From the NCBI GenBank assembly GCA_003669055.1, contig RAYB01000038.1:1-51431 (forward strand): a stretch of DNA of 51,431 nt, in the 5' to 3' direction. Of the stretch, positions 7,529-16,801 are shown piece by piece. A model generated the notes under the pieces. That model ran no database searches. It saw nothing but the letters and a program-made list of their open reading frames with translations, and was not told the DNA's origin. The DNA is from a bacterium 1XD21-70. Lineage in GTDB: Bacteria; Bacillota; Clostridia; Lachnospirales; Lachnospiraceae. A program made the translations under genes and the position numbers. Position 1 is the stretch's first letter; each line of letters opens with the position of its first letter.

Positions 7529-10500
7529 ATGCCGCAGCGAACCGACATCCACAAAGTTCTCATCATCGGCTCCGGCCCTATCATCATCGGCCAGGCCTGT
7601 GAGTTCGACTACTCCGGTACCCAGGCGTGCAAGGCGCTCAAAAAGCTGGGTTACGAAATTGTGCTGGTCAATTCCAACCCTGCCACCATTATGACTGACC
7701 CGGAGACTGCCGATGTGACTTATATTGAGCCCTTAAACGTCCAGCGGCTGGAACAGATTATTGCCAAGGAACGCCCCGACGCATTGCTGCCGAACCTAGG
7801 CGGCCAGTCCGGCTTAAACCTTTGCTCCGAACTCTACAAGGAAGGGATCCTGGACAAATACAACGTCAAGGTCATCGGTGTCCAGGTGGATGCCATTGAA
7901 CGGGGCGAAGACCGCATCGAATTCAAGAAGGCCATGGATGCCCTCGGCATTGAGATGGCACGCAGCGAAGTTGCCTACAGCGTGGAGGAAGCCCTTTCCA
8001 TCGCTGACAGCCTGGGATACCCGGTAGTCCTGCGCCCTGCCTATACCATGGGCGGCGCCGGCGGCGGGCTGGTCTACAACCGTGAAGAGTTAAAGACGGT
8101 CTGCGCCCGCGGGCTCCAGGCCAGCCTCGTAGGCCAGGTGCTGGTGGAGGAGTCCATCCTTGGCTGGGAGGAGTTAGAACTGGAGGTAGTGCGGGACAAA
8201 GACGGCAACATGATCACCGTCTGCTTCATTGAGAATATTGATCCTTTGGGCGTCCACACCGGCGATTCCTTCTGTTCCGCACCCATGCTGACCATCTCTA
8301 AGGAATGCCAGAAGCGGCTGCAGGAGCAGGCCTACCGGATCGTGGAGTCCGTAGAGGTCATCGGCGGCACCAACGTCCAGTTTGCCCATGACCCGGTCTC
8401 CGACCGCATTGTGGTCATTGAGATCAACCCTCGCACCTCCCGTTCCTCCGCCCTGGCCTCCAAGGCCACCGGCTTCCCGATTGCCCTGGTATCTGCCATG
8501 TTAGCCACCGGGCTGACCTTAAAAGACATCCCCTGCGGCAAATACGGCACCCTGGACAGATACGTGCCGGATGGGGATTACGTGGTCATCAAATTTGCCC
8601 GTTGGGCATTTGAAAAATTCAAGGGCGTGGAGGACAAGCTTGGCACCCAGATGCGTGCGGTAGGCGAGGTCATGAGCATCGGCAAGACCTACAAGGAAGC
8701 CTTCCAGAAGGCCATCCGCAGCCTGGAGACCGGCCGCTATGGCTTAGGGCACGCCAAAGATTTCGGCCAAAAGACGAAAGAGCAGCTTTTGCAGCTGCTG
8801 ATCACCCCCTCCAGCGAACGCCATTTTGTGATGTACGAGGCGCTGCGCAAAGGAGCCACCATAGACGAGATCCATGAGGCCACCAAGGTGAAAACCTGGT
8901 TCATCCAGCAGATGAAGGAACTGGTTGAGGAGGAGGAAGCGCTGCTTTCCCACAAAGGCTTTCTGCCTGCCGACAATCTGCTGATCACCGCCAAGAAGGA
9001 CGGCTTCTCGGACAAGTATTTAAGCCAGCTTCTGGAGGTTCCGGAAGACATGGTCCGCAGCCGCCGGATCGAATTGGGGGTCGAGGAGGCCTGGGAGGGC
9101 GTCCATGTCAGCGGCACCAAGGACAGCGCCTACTACTACTCCACCTACAATGCCCCGGACAAGAATCCGGTCAATGCCGATAAGCCCAAGGTGATGATCT
9201 TAGGCGGCGGGCCGAACCGGATCGGCCAGGGCATCGAATTTGACTACTGCTGTGTCCACGCTTCCCTTGCCCTTAAAAAACTGGGCTTTGAAACCATCAT
9301 CGTCAACTGCAACCCGGAAACCGTGTCCACAGACTATGATACCTCCGACAAGCTGTATTTCGAGCCGCTGACCTTGGAGGATGTTCTTAGCATTTACAAA
9401 AAGGAAAAGCCCTTGGGGGTAATCGCCCAGTTTGGCGGGCAGACCCCATTGAACCTGGCCGCCGACTTAGAGAAAAACGGTGTCCGCATCCTGGGCACAT
9501 CCCCTTCCGTCATCGACCTGGCGGAAGACCGGGACCTGTTCCGCGCCATGATGGAAAGGCTCGATATCCCCATGCCGGAATCCGGCATGGCCACCACTGT
9601 GGAGGAAGCCTTAGCGATCGCCGGCAGGATCGGCTACCCGGTGATGGTGCGCCCCTCCTATGTACTGGGCGGCAGGGGCATGGAGGTCGTCTATGACGAC
9701 GAAAGCATGACGGGTTATATGGAAGCTGCCGTCGGCGTGACCCCTGACCGTCCCATCCTGATCGACCGTTTCTTAAACCATGCCATGGAATGTGAGGCGG
9801 ATGCCATCAGCGACGGCACCCACGCCTTCGTCCCGGCTGTCATGGAGCACATCGAACTGGCCGGCGTCCACTCCGGTGACTCGGCCTGTATCCTGCCGTC
9901 TGTCCACATTTCCCCGGAAAATGTGGAAACAATCAAGGAGTACACCCGCCGGATTGCAGAGGAAATGCATGTCCGGGGGCTGATGAACATGCAGTATGCC
10001 ATCGAGAACGGCAAGGTCTATGTGCTGGAGGCCAATCCCCGCGCGTCCCGGACTGTGCCGCTGGTATCCAAGGTCTGCAACATCCGGATGGTTCCCCTTG
10101 CCACGGAGATCATAACCTCGGAACTGACCGGGCGCCCCTCCCCCGTCCCAGGGCTAAAGGAACAAAACATCCCCAACTACGGGGTCAAGGAAGCCGTCTT
10201 CCCCTTCAATATGTTCCAGGAGGTGGACCCGGTATTAGGCCCGGAGATGCGTTCCACCGGTGAGGTGCTCGGGCTCTCCCCATCCTACGGGGAAGCGTTT
10301 TATAAGGCCCAGGAGGCCACCCAGTCCCGCCTCCCCTTGGAGGGCACGGTGCTGATCTCCGTCAACCGCAATGACAAGCCCGAGGTGATGGAAGTGGCCG
10401 AAAGCTTTGCCAGGGATGGCTTTACCATCCTTGCAACCGGCACTACCTACAAGCTGATCCACGAGGCAGGCATCCCGGTAAAAAAGGTAAAGAAACTTTA

Positions 10501-10759
10501 TGAGGGGCGCCCCAACATCCTGGACATGATCACCAACGGCGACATCCAGCTGATCGTCAACTCGCCTTCCGGCAAGGAAAGCCTCCACGACGACAGCTAT
10601 CTGCGCAAGGCTGCCATCAAAGCGAAAGTGCCGTACATGACCACCATTGCCGCCGCGAAGGCTACAGCCAGCGGTATCCATTATGTGAAGACCCATGGGA
10701 ACGGGGAGATCAAATCCCTCCAGACGCTTCATGGGGAGATCCACGACAAGGACTGTTAA
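7529..10759 (+). CDS. carB: Carbamoyl-phosphate synthase large subunit
   Basis: This 1076-residue protein makes carbamoyl phosphate from bicarbonate, ammonia (delivered by the small subunit) and two ATP, for pyrimidines and arginine. Both ATP-grasp halves are complete. The first starts with VLIIGSGPIIIGQACEFDYS, and the repeat begins at about residue 555 with MILGGGPNRIGQGIEFDYCC. The C-terminal MGS-like regulatory domain (from about residue 940) is present. Length matches E. coli CarB (1073), so it is intact. The start has AAGGAGG about 8 bases upstream. No carA, pyr or arg gene is adjacent, so the glutaminase subunit must be encoded elsewhere. It is followed 3 bases later by pcp. Confidence 0.97.
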   Translation: MPQRTDIHKVLIIGSGPIIIGQACEFDYSGTQACKALKKLGYEIVLVNSNPATIMTDPETADVTYIEPLNVQRLEQIIAKERPDALLPNLGGQSGLNLCSELYKEGILDKYNVKVIGVQVDAIERGEDRIEFKKAMDALGIEMARSEVAYSVEEALSIADSLGYPVVLRPAYTMGGAGGGLVYNREELKTVCARGLQASLVGQVLVEESILGWEELELEVVRDKDGNMITVCFIENIDPLGVHTGDSFCSAPMLTISKECQKRLQEQAYRIVESVEVIGGTNVQFAHDPVSDRIVVIEINPRTSRSSALASKATGFPIALVSAMLATGLTLKDIPCGKYGTLDRYVPDGDYVVIKFARWAFEKFKGVEDKLGTQMRAVGEVMSIGKTYKEAFQKAIRSLETGRYGLGHAKDFGQKTKEQLLQLLITPSSERHFVMYEALRKGATIDEIHEATKVKTWFIQQMKELVEEEEALLSHKGFLPADNLLITAKKDGFSDKYLSQLLEVPEDMVRSRRIELGVEEAWEGVHVSGTKDSAYYYSTYNAPDKNPVNADKPKVMILGGGPNRIGQGIEFDYCCVHASLALKKLGFETIIVNCNPETVSTDYDTSDKLYFEPLTLEDVLSIYKKEKPLGVIAQFGGQTPLNLAADLEKNGVRILGTSPSVIDLAEDRDLFRAMMERLDIPMPESGMATTVEEALAIAGRIGYPVMVRPSYVLGGRGMEVVYDDESMTGYMEAAVGVTPDRPILIDRFLNHAMECEADAISDGTHAFVPAVMEHIELAGVHSGDSACILPSVHISPENVETIKEYTRRIAEEMHVRGLMNMQYAIENGKVYVLEANPRASRTVPLVSKVCNIRMVPLATEIITSELTGRPSPVPGLKEQNIPNYGVKEAVFPFNMFQEVDPVLGPEMRSTGEVLGLSPSYGEAFYKAQEATQSRLPLEGTVLISVNRNDKPEVMEVAESFARDGFTILATGTTYKLIHEAGIPVKKVKKLYEGRPNILDMITNGDIQLIVNSPSGKESLHDDSYLRKAAIKAKVPYMTTIAAAKATASGIHYVKTHGNGEIKSLQTLHGEIHDKDC

Positions 10760-10762
10760 ACC

Positions 10763-11407
10763 ATGAAAATACTCCTGACTGCTTTTGACCCCTTCGGGGG
10801 TGACTCCATCAATCCGGCACTGGAATCTGTCAAGCTGGTTCCTGGCCGGATGGATGATATCCAGGTCATCAAGCTGGAAGTCCCTACCGTGTTCGGGAAG
10901 TCTGTTGACACGGTCTGCGCCGCGATAAAAAAGGAGCAGCCGGACGCTGTCCTTTGCATCGGCCAGGCGGGCGGGCGCTATGGCCTGACCCCGGAGCGGG
11001 TTGCGATCAATGTGGATGATGCACGGATTGAGGACAATGAGGGCAACCAGCCCATCGACCGGCCGATCCGCGCAGACGGCGCCCCCGCCTACTTTTCCAC
11101 ACTCCCGGTCAAGGCCATGGTGCAGAAGATCCGCGCCGCGGGGATCCCGGCCAGCCTATCCAATTCTGCGGGGACTTTTGTGTGCAACCATTTGATGTAT
11201 GGGGTGTTATATACCCTGGCCAAGCACTATCCCCATATCCGCGGCGGCTTTATGCATGTCCCGTATACTCCCAGGCAGGTAGCCGGCCGGACGGAACCGG
11301 CGCCCTGCCTGGGGATAAAGGATATTGCGGCTGGAATCGAGGCGGCAATATGGGCAATTGCAGAACATGAGAGGGATATCGTGGCTGCCGAAGGGGCGAT
11401 TCATTAA
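10763..11407 (+). CDS. pcp: Pyroglutamyl-peptidase I
   Basis: This 214-residue cysteine peptidase (family C15) removes N-terminal pyroglutamate from peptides in the cytosol. The catalytic triad is visible: E78 in [11 protein letters not shown]141 in [13 protein letters not shown], and H165 in [10 protein letters not shown]. Length is the family standard. The ATG lies 3 bases after the carB stop, so it is almost certainly co-transcribed and translated by re-initiation or coupling; no separate promoter is visible. Metabolic linkage to carB is not obvious. The palindromic element B begins 12 bases after its stop. Confidence 0.95.
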   Translation: MKILLTAFDPFGGDSINPALESVKLVPGRMDDIQVIKLEVPTVFGKSVDTVCAAIKKEQPDAVLCIGQAGGRYGLTPERVAINVDDARIEDNEGNQPIDRPIRADGAPAYFSTLPVKAMVQKIRAAGIPASLSNSAGTFVCNHLMYGVLYTLAKHYPHIRGGFMHVPYTPRQVAGRTEPAPCLGIKDIAAGIEAAIWAIAEHERDIVAAEGAIH

Positions 11408-11419
11408 ATGGGGGGGTAC

Positions 11420-11657
11420 GCCTAGGGGAGGGGGAAGGAGGGCAGCGCCATATCGGCCTGCTTTGCGGTCCGGGATTTAAGGATTTCTAAAATATCCAGA
11501 TTTTGCAAAAAGCGAAACGAAAATGCATAAACTCGCTGTGTTCAGACAGTATGCATTTTCGTTTCAAAGCAAATTCTGGAGATTTAAGAACTCCTAAAAT
11601 CCCTTCCAATGCAAAGCAGGCCGATATGGCGCTGCCCTCCTTCCCCCTCCCCTAGGC
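11420..11657. repeat. 238-bp near-palindromic intergenic element, copy B
   Basis: The outer arms, 11420-11466 and 11611-11657, are perfectly complementary over 47 bases. Inner arms are partly complementary (CCAGATTTTGC/GCAAATTCTGG, CGAAAATGCAT/ATGCATTTTCG). The 22-base central core at 11529-11550 differs from that of copy A only at two C-to-T positions. The distance from arm end to core is nearly the same as in copy A. The arm sequence is different, with a purine run GGGGAGGGGGAAGGAGGG here. It lies between the convergent pcp and UDP-glucose dehydrogenase genes. As in copy A, CCTGGCT and a GGATC..ATAATGG block follow on the right, so the unit may extend to about 11691. Confidence 0.9.
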
Positions 11658-11733
11658 TGGTTGTTGCCTGGCTCTAGGGATCGTATAATGGGGGGATGTT
11701 GCCTTTTGTTTGCACTCTGGGTTAGTGTTCGTG

Positions 11734-13008
11734 TTAGTCTCGTTTGAATATGTCGCGGGTGTAGACTTTGTCTATTACGTCTTCTAGGTTGTGGTCATAG
11801 CGGTTGGCTATGATGGCATTGCTTATTTTTTTGAATTCTTCCAAGTCTCCGATTACTTTGCTGCCGAAGAAGGTGCTGCCTGCCTCTAAGGTCGGTTCGT
11901 ATATGACTACGGCGGCGCCTTTGGCCTTGACTCGTTTCATTACCCCTTGGATGGAACTCTGGCGGAAGTTGTCGGAGTTGCTTTTCATGGTTAGGCGGTA
12001 TACACCGATTATGCAGCTTTTTTCATCGGTTGGGCGGTAGTCGCCGCGGTTGTAGTAATCGTAATACCCTGCCATCTTTAGTACGCGGTCGGCAATAAAG
12101 TCTTTGCGGGTGCGGTTGCTTTCTACAATCGCGGACATCATGTTTTGAGGTACGTCCGTGTAGTTTGCCAGAAGCTGTTTGGTGTCCTTAGGCAGGCAGT
12201 AACCGCCGTAGCCAAAGGAGGGGTTGTTGTAAAAGGTTCCGATACGGGGATCCAGACATACCCCTTCGATGATTTTTTTGGTGTCCAAGCCTTTCATCTC
12301 GGCGTAGGTGTCCAGTTCGTTAAAATAGGATACCCGCAGGGCTAAGTAGGTGTTGGCAAACAGCTTGACTGCCTCTGCCTCCGTAAATCCCATAAAGAGG
12401 GTGTCGATCTCTTCTTTGAGGGCGCTTTCCTGGAGAAGGGCGGCAAATGTGTGGGCTGCCTGTACCAGGCCCTCGTCTTCTAAGTCGGTTCCTACGATGA
12501 TCCGTGAGGGGTACAAGTTGTCGTAGAGCGCCTTGGACTCGCGCAAAAACTCGGGGCTGAACAGGATGTTCTTGGTGTTGAACCGCTTCCTGGCTGACTC
12601 TGTGTAGCCGACCGGGATTGTGGATTTGATCACGATCACGGCCTGTGGGTTGGCTTCTTGCACCAGGCTGATCACAGCCTCCACGGCAGAAGTGTCAAAG
12701 TGCTGTGTCGTGGAATCGTAGTTGGTCGGTGCGGCAACCACCACGAAATCGGCATTTTGGTAGGCCATCCCGCCGTCCATGGTTGCCACAAGATCCAAGT
12801 CTTTTTCTGCCAAATATTTCTCAATATACTCGTCCCGGATCGGGGATTGCCTTCTGTTGATCATATCCACCTTTTCCGGAAGGATATCCACGGCATAGAC
12901 CTTATGGCGCTGGGACAGCAGTACCGCGATGGAAAGGCCGACATAGCCGGTTCCCGCCACAGCTATGGTCAGCTGGTCTGTTGGTTTCTTTATCACTGGT
13001 TCTGTCAT
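11734..13008 (-). CDS. ugd: UDP-glucose 6-dehydrogenase family protein
   Basis: This 424-residue NAD-dependent enzyme oxidises a UDP-hexose (most likely UDP-glucose) to the uronic acid for capsule or exopolysaccharide. The N-terminal Rossmann motif is G19-T-G21-Y-V-G24. The central helical domain carries the catalytic cysteine in [12 protein letters not shown] (about residue 260). The C-terminal UDP-binding domain follows, with [15 protein letters not shown]. The order and length fit the UDP-glucose/GDP-mannose dehydrogenase family and the protein appears complete. A UDP-N-acetylmannosamine or similar specificity cannot be excluded from sequence. It is a single gene; GGAG precedes the ATG, and a palindrome fills its promoter spacer. 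Confidence 0.88.
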   Translation of the reverse strand: MTEPVIKKPTDQLTIAVAGTGYVGLSIAVLLSQRHKVYAVDILPEKVDMINRRQSPIRDEYIEKYLAEKDLDLVATMDGGMAYQNADFVVVAAPTNYDSTTQHFDTSAVEAVISLVQEANPQAVIVIKSTIPVGYTESARKRFNTKNILFSPEFLRESKALYDNLYPSRIIVGTDLEDEGLVQAAHTFAALLQESALKEEIDTLFMGFTEAEAVKLFANTYLALRVSYFNELDTYAEMKGLDTKKIIEGVCLDPRIGTFYNNPSFGYGGYCLPKDTKQLLANYTDVPQNMMSAIVESNRTRKDFIADRVLKMAGYYDYYNRGDYRPTDEKSCIIGVYRLTMKSNSDNFRQSSIQGVMKRVKAKGAAVVIYEPTLEAGSTFFGSKVIGDLEEFKKISNAIIANRYDHNLEDVIDKVYTRDIFKRD

Positions 13009-13036
13009 TGCTGGTTCTCCTTGTCTGATCCCATTT

Positions 13037-13065
13037 ATTATAGCAGTTCGGCTGAACTGTTATAG
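13037..13065 (-). promoter_or_regulatory. ugd promoter with palindromic operator in the spacer
   Basis: The minus-strand -10 TATAAT (13037-13042) has a weak -35 at 13060-13065 (CTATAA). The palindrome CAGTTC-GGCT-GAACTG (13044-13059) fills the 17-base spacer almost exactly, as expected of a repressor site or a MerR-like activator site. The protein that binds it is unknown. Confidence 0.55.
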
Positions 13066-13341
13066 CTTTTCCTCATTGAAACATTATAATCGACTTTTCA
13101 TTTATTCTCAATCTTTTTTCTCTTCTTTTATATATATTACTTTTGATACCCTCAGTACACTAGGGGTATTCACTGTTCAAATGCAATTGATGATGCCCAT
13201 GTACGGTAAAGAAGCAAGAAACCGAAAACAAGAGATAGACCGCCAGTTATACACATTCCCACAAATCCAATGCCGACTACTACAAAATCCCACCCCCTTC
13301 TTTCATATCTTTTTATAAATTCTTAAATTTCTTTTAGGGTA
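13066..13341. other. AT-rich gap without a recognisable gene
   Basis: Between the ugd promoter and the BlaI promoter I see no convincing gene, RNA or repeat. Base composition drops sharply from the GC-rich host genes on the left to AT-rich sequence. This may therefore be the left edge of an acquired segment carrying the BlaI/M56 pair. Confidence 0.5.
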
Positions 13342-13400
13342 TTGCATTATCACCTACAAAGTGTTAAGATAAATATACACCTACAAAGTGTTAAGATAAA
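13342..13400 (+). promoter_or_regulatory. BlaI-type promoter with two tandem operators
   Basis: TTGCAT (13342-13347) and TAAGAT (13365-13370) are 17 bases apart. A 23-base sequence containing CTACAAAGTGTTAAGAT occurs twice in direct orientation, at 13351-13373 and 13378-13400. One copy overlaps the -10 box and the other the transcription start. TACA..TGT(T)A resembles the BlaI/MecI half-site pair, so the downstream repressor probably controls its own operon. Confidence 0.75.
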
Positions 13401-13411
13401 AGGAGGACAAT

Positions 13412-13786
13412 ATGGCACAGCAAATTTCTGAATCCGAACTGGTACTAATGAAAATCATCTGGAAGAATGGAGGGGCAGCTTTATATTCCCTCATCATGGA
13501 GGAATTGGAAAAAGACAAGAACGAATGGAAGAACAATACCGTACTCACATTGCTTTCACGTCTGGGCGAAAAAAAGTTCTTGAAAGTGAATAAAATTGGC
13601 AGACGGAATGAGTATGTGGCTACGGTAACAGAAGCAGAATACCAAACCATGCAAACCCATAGCTTTCTTGATAAAGTCTACGGCGGGAATGTGAAAAACT
13701 TAGTATCAACCCTGTTGCGGCAGGATATTCTTTCGGCAGACGAATTGAAAGAGATTGAAACATTTTGGAGAAAAGAAAATGAATGA
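13412..13786 (+). CDS. BlaI/MecI/CopY family transcriptional repressor
   Basis: This 124-residue winged-helix repressor has the family pattern ISESELVLMKIIWKNGGAAL near the N-terminus. NTVLTLLSRLGEKKFL forms the recognition helix and wing (about residues 40-60). The C-terminal dimerisation helix ends in the SADELKEIETF motif. AAGGAGG lies 7 bases before the ATG. Its stop overlaps the start of the M56 protease gene by 8 bases. In BlaI/BlaR1 systems the membrane sensor triggers cleavage of the repressor. No beta-lactamase gene is next to it, so the regulated output is probably the operon itself or a distant gene. Confidence 0.9.
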   Translation: MAQQISESELVLMKIIWKNGGAALYSLIMEELEKDKNEWKNNTVLTLLSRLGEKKFLKVNKIGRRNEYVATVTEAEYQTMQTHSFLDKVYGGNVKNLVSTLLRQDILSADELKEIETFWRKENE

Positions 13787-15542
13787 ATTTGTAATAATAT
13801 TATTGTCGCTGTCTGTTTCCGGCGCACTGTTACTACTTCTCATTTTGGGATTGAAGCCGTTGTATAAAAACAGGTTCAGCAAGCGTTGGCAGTATTATAT
13901 CTGGATAGTTGTTGCGTTGCGGTTTTTACTTCCCTTTACTCCCGATACTACGATTGTTGGGAGCCTGTTTGAAAAGTTCGGCACAGCAGCAATAATGAAT
14001 GAAATCCCTACAAGCCCCAATGTGCCCATTCCAGTAGATACGGGTAACAAAAAATCGGAGCCGATACAGACAAACCGGGAAATAAGCACCGCTGCCATGC
14101 GTGAACCATTTAACAAATATGCCTGCCTGTTTTTTATCTGGTCAGCATTGGCACTGGGTTTATTTGTTCGTAAGATAACGGTTTATCAAGGATTTTTCCA
14201 ATACATCAAAGCAGGCAGCACAGAGGTATCGGATATAAAGATTTTGAATCTGCTATCTGATTGTGAAGAAAAATTAAATATTAAGACGAGGGTTGAATTA
14301 TCCTATAATTCGTTGATTGCTTCCCCTATTATGATTGGATTCTTTCGACCAAGAATTGTTTTGCCTGTCCGTGAATTGGAAGATAAGGAACTGTCTTATA
14401 TCTTTGCGCATGAGCTAACCCACTACAAGCAGAGGGATATGTTTTACAAATGGCTGATACAGATTGTTGTGTGCGCCCATTGGTTCAACCCTTTTGTATA
14501 TCTGCTGGAAAAGGAAGTGAATAAATCTTGTGAACTGTCATGTGATGAAAAAGTCATAGCTATACTTGATGACAAAGAAAAGCGTGAATATGGGGACACA
14601 TTGATTTCCTTTTTGAAGTCAAACAATCTCTACAAAAGTTCTTTAGCTTCCGTCACTTTGACAGAGGGAGCAGAACAGCTAAAAGAAAGGTTAGGTGCTA
14701 TTATGAATTTTAAGAAAAAGAATAAAGCCGTTGTTATTTTGACAAACGTATTGACACTATTTCTTGTTATAAGTGCTATTGTTATTGGTGTCTATACAAC
14801 AAACTCCGGTGCTGCAAATGCTCATGCAGCCCCTCTCTCTAATCCACAGTTAGACACGGAGGGAAATCCCTCATTGACATTAGATGTGAGCAGTTGTGCG
14901 GTAAATGTGCTGCCAGCAACAGATGATAAAATTTCTGCTGAATACAACAGCAATGTTTATGATGTGAAGATTGACGAATCAGATGATAGCCGAAAAGTAT
15001 CTATTTCCTGCAAAACAAGCACGAATACAAATGATGAAGCCATAAAACTATATATCCCGGATATTGATTATGGGGAAGTGAGTTTAACAGCAGATAGCGC
15101 CCATTTAACATATGATTTTATAAGGTCTGGTAACATTGCGGGTAACTTCAATATGGCATCTGTTTTTTTGGCTCTGCCGGAGGGTTTTAATGGTTCACTA
15201 AACGCAGTAGCAAACAGCGGGTATTTCCAGTTGATTTCCAAAGATGATTTTAAAAATACCACCACAACCATTACCAATAGCGGAGATTGGGGAGAAATAT
15301 ATACGCCTGAAAATTTCACAGAAAGCAATGGGAACTATACGTTTAAGAATGGCACAGGGGACAATGTTATCAATGTGACAAGAAAAGGCTCTGGTATCAT
15401 GGGCATTTACACTTCGGACGCATTTGATTCCTCAAATTTCCCGGAGGAATGGAAAGATTTATGGTCTGATACATGGCAGGGTACACCGTGGGAAGATGAC
15501 TGGTGGCAGAACGGTTGGAAAGAGGAAGATTTGCAGGAATGA
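13779..15542 (+). CDS. M56/BlaR1-type membrane metalloprotease with C-terminal DUF4097-like domain
   Basis: This is an antirepressor-type sensor protease. Helices near residues 5-25, 36-50 and 110-130 precede the zinc motif H211-E-L-T-H215, and ELSCDEKV supplies the third ligand. A further transmembrane helix (about residues 315-340) leads to an extracellular C-terminus. That C-terminus is not a penicillin-binding domain. It is a beta-rich DUF4097-like region (LDVSSCAVNVLPATDD, repeated short strands) and ends in a Trp/Asp-rich tail. The open frame begins earlier, at a TTG (13755), but the ATG at 13779 overlapping the repressor stop is the better start. It probably senses envelope damage and inactivates the BlaI-like partner. 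Confidence 0.86.
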   Translation: MNEFVIILLSLSVSGALLLLLILGLKPLYKNRFSKRWQYYIWIVVALRFLLPFTPDTTIVGSLFEKFGTAAIMNEIPTSPNVPIPVDTGNKKSEPIQTNREISTAAMREPFNKYACLFFIWSALALGLFVRKITVYQGFFQYIKAGSTEVSDIKILNLLSDCEEKLNIKTRVELSYNSLIASPIMIGFFRPRIVLPVRELEDKELSYIFAHELTHYKQRDMFYKWLIQIVVCAHWFNPFVYLLEKEVNKSCELSCDEKVIAILDDKEKREYGDTLISFLKSNNLYKSSLASVTLTEGAEQLKERLGAIMNFKKKNKAVVILTNVLTLFLVISAIVIGVYTTNSGAANAHAAPLSNPQLDTEGNPSLTLDVSSCAVNVLPATDDKISAEYNSNVYDVKIDESDDSRKVSISCKTSTNTNDEAIKLYIPDIDYGEVSLTADSAHLTYDFIRSGNIAGNFNMASVFLALPEGFNGSLNAVANSGYFQLISKDDFKNTTTTITNSGDWGEIYTPENFTESNGNYTFKNGTGDNVINVTRKGSGIMGIYTSDAFDSSNFPEEWKDLWSDTWQGTPWEDDWWQNGWKEEDLQE

Positions 15543-15646
15543 TCGTATTGTAAATCCCCTGATAAGGTGATAATGGTAATTTCAACTGTGAATGGTCTTT
15601 CAGCATTTCGGAACCCCCTTTCCCCATATTTCTATTATAATGCAAA

Positions 15647-15694
15647 CACTGAAAAAGTCTGATTCTTTTTTCAAAGAATCAGACTTTTTCAGTG
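15647..15694. terminator. Strong intrinsic terminator hairpin
   Basis: Perfect 22-base arms (15647-15668 and 15673-15694) flank a 4-base loop about 100 bases after the M56 gene. A T-run is part of the right arm (GACTTTTTCAG), and an A-run sits in the left arm, so it could stop transcription from both sides. Confidence 0.8.
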
Positions 15695-15745
15695 CCCTCG
15701 ATTTTCCGGGGTTTCTGAGCAATTTTGATACTGTTTGAACAGCCG

Positions 15746-15763
15746 ATTAACGCTTGCTGAACT
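15746..15763 (+). repeat. 18-bp direct repeat, left copy (possible attachment remnant)
   Basis: The sequence ATTAACGCTTGCTGAACT is repeated exactly and in the same orientation at 21611-21628. The two copies bracket the decaying mobile element. This could be an att-type duplication or a short host sequence duplicated by insertion. Confidence 0.6.
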
Positions 15764-15814
15764 TCAAACCGCATAAAATAAAGCTTTACAGACTATTTGT
15801 GTGCTACAAGTGTG

Positions 15815-16645
15815 TTACGAAAAAACATTTTTACCTATTTTTGAACACTTACAGACACTTTCTTTTTTCTGCTCAAGCATAATTTCTACCTGTCCTTTAT
15901 GTTTTTCATATTCTGCCTGTAATTCTGCCCTGCGTAAAGCGATATACTCCACCGTAGAAGTAAACCCATGCTCATTAAATTTATTCATACTGTTTCTGTA
16001 TGCCCTGGCTTCCACAATATCAAATTTTTCCAATAATTCACGCTTTGCCTTGCCTATCCGTAACCGCCGCAGTCCTTTTTCCTTTATCTGTCGTATTCTG
16101 TCTATGGTTACGCCCTGTTCTCTGGCTACTGCTGCCATTGTCCGATTATTTATGAATATCTCTTTTATTATGCTGTTCTCTCTGTCGCTTGTAAAACGCT
16201 CCACAATGCCCCATAATTGGCTTTTAGAGTGTTCGGCATACATTTTATCTATTGTTTCATCTTCAAGCCTAAAATCGGCTTGTATGGTATCGGAAAGTGT
16301 CAAACTGTTATCGTCTGCTAAAGGGGTGTCTAAACTGGCTATCCCCTGCATCTGTATTCTCAATTCTGCCAGTAGCCTTACAGATACACACATTTTATCA
16401 GCTATTTCATTGTCTGTCGGCACTTTGCCTGATTCCTGCTCCAACTCCTGTACGGTTTTCTTGTAACGTGCTATTTTCTGCCTTATATGGCTCGGTATTC
16501 GCACCATAGAGCCGCATTTTTCAAGATACCGTTATACTGACTGCCTTATCCAGTATTCCGCATAAGTCATAAACCGCACATTTGCAGACGTTTCATAATG
16601 CTGTACCGCTTCCCACAATCCAAATTTTGCATATTTTAAAATATT
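15815..16645 (-). pseudogene. Sigma-70-like protein, interrupted by an in-frame TAA
   Basis: The long part (15815-16507, 230 residues) begins VRIPSHIRQKI and has sigma region 3 (GKVPTDNEIADKMCVSVRLL) and a region 4 helix-turn-helix (MAAVAREQGVTIDRIRQIK). Upstream in the same frame, the region 2 sequence GLWEAVQHYE and FMTYAEYWIRQSV is clearly coded, then meets TAA at 16532-16534, then continues RYLEKCGS into the long part. The frame also lacks the start of region 2, ending at a TGA near 16646. I read this as a decayed sigma factor. Internal initiation giving a region 3-4 protein, or stop-codon readthrough, is less likely. The C-terminus (after about residue 170) is an unassigned charged tail. 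Confidence 0.75.
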
Positions 16646-16764
16646 TCAGAATGGCAGCAGGAGGAAGCCTTTTTGAAAATGCCCGGCAATTTGGCACACT
16701 TACTACCACTATGCGGCGTTTTCATATAAAACCCCCACGGCATGATATTTAGAACAAAAATAAA

Positions 16765-16792
16765 AGGCAGCAGTCCATTATGAACTCTGCCT
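16765..16792 (-). terminator. Terminator of the serine recombinase gene
   Basis: AGGCAG/CTGCCT arms occupy 16765-16770 and 16787-16792, just past the recombinase stop. On the minus strand they are followed by TTTTATTTTTGTT. Confidence 0.65.
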
Positions 16793-16801
16793 AAACAATC
16801 C

